This document shows, one piece after another, positions 49,063 to 53,930 of a stretch of 53,930 nt of DNA; the first letter of the stretch is position 1; the number at the start of each line of letters is the position of its first letter. This stretch comes from Paracoccaceae bacterium (GTDB lineage Bacteria > Pseudomonadota > Alphaproteobacteria > Rhodobacterales > Rhodobacteraceae): contig JAPORQ010000035.1 of the NCBI GenBank assembly GCA_026710155.1, positions 43,164-97,093 of the forward strand, read 5' to 3'. Under the pieces are notes generated by a model, which made no database searches, was not told the DNA's origin, and saw only the letters and a program-made list of their open reading frames with translations. The position numbers were made by a program, and so were the translations under genes.

Positions 49063-51090
49063 CTACATCTTCATTTTGGGAAGATCATCCTCAGGACACT
49101 GACTGCCCTTCTGCCCGGAAGAATACGCCTGCTCATTAATGTTTCCCCTGGCTTCATCCAATTCCACCAAATGGTTTCCCAGACCTGCCTTGTGCATCAA
49201 CCGGTCCGCCTCTTCGGACTCCACTGCCGGGATATTGCCAGGCCAAATGGACCGCAATCCCGGTTCAACCACCATCCTGGTTTCAGGAAAGGTTTCATTC
49301 AGGGTATGCAGAAAATCAGCATCCTTACCATCCCAGACAGCAAAATGATGCCAGTTGCGGCCATAACTACCGGAAGGCATCACATGGAATTGGTCGTGGA
49401 TGACAAACAACAGGGTTTCCGCTGGAGCCCCTTCAGGTACATGGCCTGCCGATACAGGTGTTTTCGCAGGAATGAAAATTCCCTCCTTCTCCAAATTTTT
49501 CACTTTTTCCTCGGCCGCTGCCTTCTTGGCTTCGGAATTTGTCAGGCAATTGGCAATCCCCAGGATCTTAGGGCTTGGAGGCATGGGCGGTGGGGGCCTG
49601 TTCCGTTGCCTTTCCCTGATGTTGGCCAACCGTTTCTCCCCCTTGGCCAGGTCTTCCTGGAGCTGGCGTTTCCTCCGGAAGGAAAGGAATCCGGTTTTCC
49701 TGTATTCCTCCCGCGGACCTGCAAGGTACTGTTCAGCTGATTGGAGGTCCCTTTCCAGCAGGAAACCCTGCTCTCGCCATTCACTGAGGGCTTTGCCGTG
49801 TATCCGGCACTGGTTGCGGGCTTGCCGGATCATGTCGTCCGATGGCTCTGGCAGGTCGATTCCTCCGGCCCTTACAAGGTAGGACCGAAAAGAGGGTATG
49901 GCAAATGATATGGTATGGTCCTCCCTTTCCGGCAATGCTCCCTGATGAACCAGATGGTTTAGAAAACTTTCAATATCCATATTCTTTGGGAAACGCCAGC
50001 CATCTTCATCCCTGACATTTTTCCGAATGCTTTTCTGGACGCTGATCAAATCGGAATTATTTTCCAGTGATTTCATGATGGCTCCAACCAGAGGAGCAGA
50101 TCTAGCCATTGTTTTTGATTGTTGACCATGGTAGTAGCGTGTCCGGCTTTGCCTTGCTCCATGTAGGATCCTTTCCCAGGGAACCCCCGAAAGATCACCA
50201 TGAGCCTTCAAGGCTTCCCGGCCCAGTGACTGCAGGGCAAAATGGAGGTGCCGCGGCCATCCCTCACATTGAGATGCCAATTCCAACAGCCTTTCTTCAT
50301 GCCCCCGGGGGTCCATGCCGAACCTGCGACAGCAAGTCAGCATGAATTCACCGGCATCTTCAGGGTCGAGGGATCCGATTTCGTGGACTTCCTTACCCCT
50401 GGTCAAATCCATTGCACTTGCCTGTGCAGCCGTGTCCCCAAGTCCTGCCAATACCAGTTTCAAAGGAAGACCTTGTTTATTGTCATGGATGCCTTGCAGG
50501 AAACGGGCATGGGCTGTAAAGCGCCCACCATCAAAGCGCTGTGCCTCGTCAATGGCGACAATCACCGGGGCTTTCCATTTATTGGGAGGATACAAACCAG
50601 CCAGCTCACTGATATTTTCAGGGGATTTTTGGTTCCGTGAAGGTTTTCCTACCTCCCCTCCTATATGGGCAACTCCGATAGTGGCACCGGCCCTGATTTT
50701 CGCATAGAGATTCCACCAGGCGGAAGTGCTTAATCCTGCGGCTCGAGCCAGAATGCCAAGTACGCCTGGAAGGTCGTCTGCAACCATTTCGGGAGAAATG
50801 TTTACAACCCGGGGAACAGGAACAGAAGGGGTTTCCTCCGAATCCACGATTTTTTCCTGCAATCGATTGGCCAGTTCGACAATCAGTGAACTTTTACCCG
50901 CCCCTGGAGTACCCTGAACGACACGTGTTTCCCCGGGATTGCCATGAACCAGTGATCCCGCTCCTTTCCATGATCTCCGTGAGGCTGCCTCTAAATCCTA
51001 GAGTATGCCTTCCCGGCCGACAAATACCGGCGGGGGAGATTTGTCACCACTGACAACGAACTCCTGCAGTCCTTCCCGATCAAATTCCAA
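49063..51090 (-). pseudogene. large AAA ATPase, coiled-coil and proline-rich linker (copy B), amber-interrupted
   Basis: Paralogue of copy C with matching residue numbers. From the TTG at 51090 the frame reads EFDREGLQEF, meets TAG at codon 31 (50998-51000), then runs open for 645 codons. Walker A QGTPGAGKSS (Lys66) lies after the TAG with no standard start before it, so any internal start (GTG or ATG near 50862) yields a protein without Walker A. Downstream are Walker B VIVAIDEAQRFDGGRFTAHARF, a lid with GCEGWPRHLHFALQSLGREAL-like sequence, a winged-helix region (HTISFAIPSFRSYL), a coiled coil and the linker RPPPPMPPSP. An extra C-terminal domain of about 150 residues of unknown fold (VIHDQFHVMPSGSYG) is absent from copy C. 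Function unknown. Confidence 0.75.
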
Positions 51091-51141
51091 TGCAGTACAC
51101 CTTCATTTCCAACGAATCCCGAACAATCCGATTTTATCGCA

Positions 51142-51169
51142 ATATTACCAAATGGCAATGCAAGGTCAA
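51142..51169 (-). promoter_or_regulatory. promoter of ATPase copy B
   Basis: TTGACC (51164-51169) and TAATAT (51142-51147) on the reverse strand are 16 bases apart, about 50 bases before the TTG start. Copy C has the same arrangement. Confidence 0.65.
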
Positions 51170-51200
51170 GATTAAAGCCATATCGGGACAGATGCAAAAA
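51150..51200. repeat. 51-bp element upstream of copy B (repeat unit 1)
   Basis: Identical over 51 bases to 53630-53680. It includes the -35 box and sequence upstream of it. Flanking DNA on both sides is only partly similar. Confidence 0.95.
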
Positions 51201-51434
51201 GAATCCCCATCAACCCCTTTACATTTCCAGATGTGTATGTGTTTATGTACAAAATCCTATTTTGGAATGGATTATCCAGGCTTAGTTACGAATGGATATT
51301 GGGGTACTCTTGCCCTGCCTTATTATGCCCAAAAAGGTTTACTGTCAATTTGCATTCGGTGAAAGAAAATCAATGAAACATACCTTTGATCGACTCCATA
51401 TGTTTTTGCATTTGATCTTTGGATATGAATCAGA

Positions 51435-51880
51435 TTATTCGCTGTAAGGCCCCAAGAACCGTTCACCATTGAAATGAATTAGATGTGTGGGTGAATCTGC
51501 ACACCATACTTCTGTTTCCCAAGATATATCAGTCAAAAATCTTCGCATGACATTTCGGTCAGGAAAAGCCGTAACAAAAACCAAACCGGGATTTGCATTC
51601 TCAAAAAGCACTTTAAGTTCACTATTGATCGATCTCATAGGCAACCATGGCCACTGAATTGAGTGCTGGTATTTTACTACATAGAATTTCAACAAAAGCG
51701 GCTGTCAATGAACCTACTCCTGCCCCTGGATCAAGAATACGTAAATCACCAGAAACATCCGAGAAAAACTTGCCATAAACGAGGCAATTGGTGTTGGGGT
51801 CATGTATTGCTCGAGTTCCGAGCGTCTTTGGGGATCTAGCTTCAATGCGATATCAGCACTGTAGAACTATGTTGCTTCAG
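51435..51880 (-). pseudogene. collapsed BsuBI/PstI-type restriction-modification genes
   Basis: Read right to left, the first part is the start of a type II N6-adenine methyltransferase. It runs LDPQRRSELEQYMTPTPIASF, then after a one-base loss in the T5 near 51769-51773 continues SDVSGDLRILDPGAGVGSLTAAF, which contains the cofactor-binding motif I. It breaks off after MVAYEID near 51630. The frame then switches directly into the C-terminus of a BsuBI/PstI-family endonuclease: NPGLVFVTAFPDR, ISWETEVWCADSPTHLIHFNGERFLGPY, stop at 51435. Most of both proteins is missing, as if one deletion joined the two neighbouring genes. No activity is expected. Confidence 0.75.
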
Positions 51881-51951
51881 CATCCCCCCTGATTCATGGC
51901 CAATTTTTTGTTAGATTTCAAAACTTGATTATTTATTGTATCAGGAGACAT

Positions 51952-53571
51952 TTAAACATGATTCCCCAACTCTTTAACCTTATCCCCGGTCGCTACCTTC
52001 TTTGCTTCGGTAGTGGTGAGGCATTTTGCTATTCCCAGCATTTTCGGACTTGGTGGCATTGGTGGTGGTGGCCTCTTTCGTTGCCTTTCCCTGACTTCGG
52101 CCAATTGAATTTCACCCTTGGCCAATTCTTCCTGAAGATGGCGTTTTCTTTTAAAGGCAAGGAGTCCGATTTTGTCGAGTTCATCCCTTAGACTTGCAAT
52201 ATCCTGTTCGGCCAAGTGGAATTCACTGTCCAGCAGGGAAACTTGCTCTTGCCAATCACTGAGGGATTTGCTGTGTAACCGACACTGGTTGCGGGCTTGC
52301 ATGATCATCTCGTCCGAAGGTGGGGACAGGGTGAGACCACCCGCCTCAACAAGGTAGGATCGAAAAGAGGGTATGCCCAGGGCAATGGTGTTATCCACCT
52401 TTTCCAGAAGGGTTCCCTGATGAATCAGGTGGCGGCACAGGGACTGGGGCGTCATGCCCCCGGGTATCTGCCACTCAACACCGTTGTTGCTCCCCGCATG
52501 GTTGATAATGGCATTGATTACATCAGTGATTTTGGACTTGTTCTGAAATTCAACAAGAACCTTGCCGACCAGGGCAGAGGCCATTTTCATTGTTGGCGAT
52601 TGCTGCCTTTGATAGTAGCGTCTGCGGTTGGCTAAAGCATCTTCAAGAATCCCTGCCCACGATACCTTGCCTAGATCGCCATCCGTTGGCAAGGCTTCCC
52701 GTCCCAGGGATTGCAGGGTAAAATGCAGATGGCGTGGCCATCCCTCACAGGGAGCTGCCAGTTCCACAAGTCTTTCTTCATGCCCTCGGGGGTCCATGCC
52801 GAAACTGCGACAGAAAGTCAGCATGAATTCACCGGCATCTTTGGGGTCCAGTGATCCGATTTCGTGCGGATACCTACCACGGGTCAGGTTCATTTCCCTT
52901 GCCTTGTCCGCCGTGTCCCCCAGCCCGACCAGAACAAGCAACAGGGGAAGCCCTGTAGTATTGTCATGAATATCTTGCAGGAAACGGGCATGAGCTGTAA
53001 AACGCCCACCATCAAAGCGTTGCGCCTCGTCAATGGCCAGAATGACAGGTGCCTGCCACTTTTCCGGTGGAAACAAACTTGCCAAGTCCCAGATATGCCG
53101 TGGTTTATCCTTGTTGGTCAAATTCCAGCCCATATGGGGTGTGACGGAATCCGGCCTGATGGTAACGCCAAGATCGACTTTTGACACGAGTTTGTGCCAG
53201 ACCGGGGAACTCAATCCGGCTGCACCGGCCAATATCGTAAGCACACTTGGAAGGTCATCAGCAACCAGACCCGGGGTCAGGCTTACAACACGTGGAACGA
53301 CAACGGAAGAAGGTTTCCCTCCAGGATCCATTTTTTCCCGCAACCTATTGGTCATTTCGGCAATCAGAGAACTTTTGCCGGAACCCGGGGCGCCCTGGAC
53401 AATACGTGTCGCCTTGGGATTGCCATGACTCGTGGCCACAGATCCTTTCCACGCCCGGACTCCGGCGGTTTCAATATCATGAAGGATGTTCCCCCGTCCG
53501 GCAAAAATCGGTGGAGGTGACCCTTCTTCCCGGTCCACGAATTCCTGAAGTCCTTCCCGATCAAATTCCAA
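51952..53571 (-). CDS. large AAA ATPase with coiled coil and proline-rich linker (copy C)
   Basis: A 539-residue ATPase without signal peptide. The start is TTG at 53571: an in-frame TGA lies five codons upstream, AAGGTG precedes it, and copy B begins at the same place. Walker A is GAPGSGKSS (60-68) and Walker B VILAIDEAQRF (Asp181, Glu182). A lid and sensor region follow (HEIGSLDPKDAGEF, FGMDPRGHEERL), then a winged-helix-like block (ALGIPSFRSYLVEAGG). A coiled coil of about 70 residues leads to RPPPPMPPSPKMLGIA. The overall plan recalls ORC/Cdc6 or STAND ATPases. The protein stops where copy B continues for about 150 more residues, so it is probably C-terminally truncated at its junction with the restriction relic. 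Function unknown. Confidence 0.75.
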   Translation of the reverse strand: MEFDREGLQEFVDREEGSPPPIFAGRGNILHDIETAGVRAWKGSVATSHGNPKATRIVQGAPGSGKSSLIAEMTNRLREKMDPGGKPSSVVVPRVVSLTPGLVADDLPSVLTILAGAAGLSSPVWHKLVSKVDLGVTIRPDSVTPHMGWNLTNKDKPRHIWDLASLFPPEKWQAPVILAIDEAQRFDGGRFTAHARFLQDIHDNTTGLPLLLVLVGLGDTADKAREMNLTRGRYPHEIGSLDPKDAGEFMLTFCRSFGMDPRGHEERLVELAAPCEGWPRHLHFTLQSLGREALPTDGDLGKVSWAGILEDALANRRRYYQRQQSPTMKMASALVGKVLVEFQNKSKITDVINAIINHAGSNNGVEWQIPGGMTPQSLCRHLIHQGTLLEKVDNTIALGIPSFRSYLVEAGGLTLSPPSDEMIMQARNQCRLHSKSLSDWQEQVSLLDSEFHLAEQDIASLRDELDKIGLLAFKRKRHLQEELAKGEIQLAEVRERQRKRPPPPMPPSPKMLGIAKCLTTTEAKKVATGDKVKELGNHV

Positions 53572-53621
53572 TGCGATCCACCTTCATTTTCAAATTATTC
53601 CGAACCGTCCGACCTTCCGCC

Positions 53622-53649
53622 ATGATAACAAATGGCAATGCAAGGTCAA
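53622..53649 (-). promoter_or_regulatory. promoter of ATPase copy C
   Basis: TTGACC (53644-53649) and TATCAT (53622-53627) on the reverse strand, 16 bases apart, about 50 bases before the TTG at 53571. The -35 box lies inside the 51-bp element. Confidence 0.65.
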
Positions 53650-53680
53650 GATTAAAGCCATATCGGGACAGATGCAAAAA
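53630..53680. repeat. 51-bp element upstream of copy C (repeat unit 2)
   Basis: Identical to 51150-51200, in the same orientation relative to its ATPase gene. Confidence 0.95.
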
Positions 53681-53868
53681 AATTCCTGAGCATACACAAT
53701 TAAATTTTGCAATGCCCCACAACAATCCCAATAATTACAACCAAGCCCCCGTTGGCATGGGTTGACGGATTGTTTTTTTGATCTTGTGCCAGAATGAAAA
53801 AAGTCAGGTTTGACATTTGCACATTGAGAACGAGAGTTAGAAGTAGTCTTGTTTAATCATAAGAAACA

Positions 53869-53930
53869 TTGGGTGTTGCCTTGGACGAACAGGACGATCT
53901 TTGTAATAAACTCATTCGTGATACCCATTA
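53869..53930 (+). CDS. possible start of a gene running off the window
   Basis: A frame open to the window end begins after an in-frame TAA at 53860, with TTG codons at 53869 and 53881 (reading LDEQDDLCNKLIRDTH). There is no clear ribosome site and only about 20 codons are visible, so this is tentative. Confidence 0.2.
   Translation, partial: MGVALDEQDDLCNKLIRDTH

Noticed and set aside
49009-49740. 243-codon forward frame
   Set aside because: Antisense shadow of ATPase copy B.
10798-51000. TAG reassigned as a sense codon (in-frame TAGs in the protease and ATPase B)
   Set aside because: TAG is the natural terminator of acnA, ccmA, ccmD, pyrC, alr and the DUF1028 gene at their expected ends, so it acts as a stop here.
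1-53930. tRNA genes, rRNA genes, CRISPR arrays and insertion sequences
   Set aside because: No cloverleaf-like sequence, ribosomal RNA, regularly spaced repeat or transposase was seen by eye; short tRNAs could still be missed.

Overview
The window looks like part of an alphaproteobacterial chromosome of moderate to low GC, probably from an uncultured marine or host-associated lineage. This rests on protein style and gene order: an alpha-type ThrRS and IF3, a yfgM-bamB-der block, a dnaB-alr-mlaE-mlaF-cvpA-SDR block, a ccmABCDG operon, and aconitase beside a DUF1223 gene. I cannot assign an order or genus. All three stop codons are in normal use.

Left part (1-10.3 kb): an ABHD10-like hydrolase, thrS, infC with an ATA start, and a thiolase. 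A reverse-strand pair follows (LpxL-like acyltransferase, EamA transporter). Next is a forward operon of an HpaB-type flavin monooxygenase, a fused flavin reductase-RidA protein and a DUF1028 protein.

10.5-14.3 kb: a reverse two-gene module of an AAA ATPase and a subtilisin-like protease. The ATPase is intact, but the protease carries two single-base frameshifts and an in-frame TAG. 15-21.8 kb: a polyamine-type ABC importer (potABCD) next to a trimethylamine-dehydrogenase-family flavoprotein. Its active-site residues match histamine dehydrogenase rather than trimethylamine dehydrogenase, so the locus reads as amine uptake plus oxidation.

22.1-24.1 kb: a GC-rich patch with a decayed ATPase (copy A) and a small secreted protein whose reading frame depends on the length of a nine-base homopolymer. 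24.4-47.9 kb is housekeeping: DUF1223, acnA, ccmABCDG, pyrC, pyrE, dnaB, alr, mlaE-mlaF, cvpA, an SDR, der, bamB, yfgM and a two-gene RND efflux system.

Right end (48-53.9 kb): two large paralogous ATPases, B and C, share a perfectly conserved 51-bp upstream element and matching promoters. Each has an N-terminal AAA module, a coiled coil and a proline-rich linker. B has an amber codon before its Walker A motif. C is cut short beside the wreck of a BsuBI/PstI-type restriction-modification system. This end and the 10-14 and 22-24 kb stretches look like accessory, defence-like DNA in decay. The paralogous ATPase family is the best candidate here for something undescribed.
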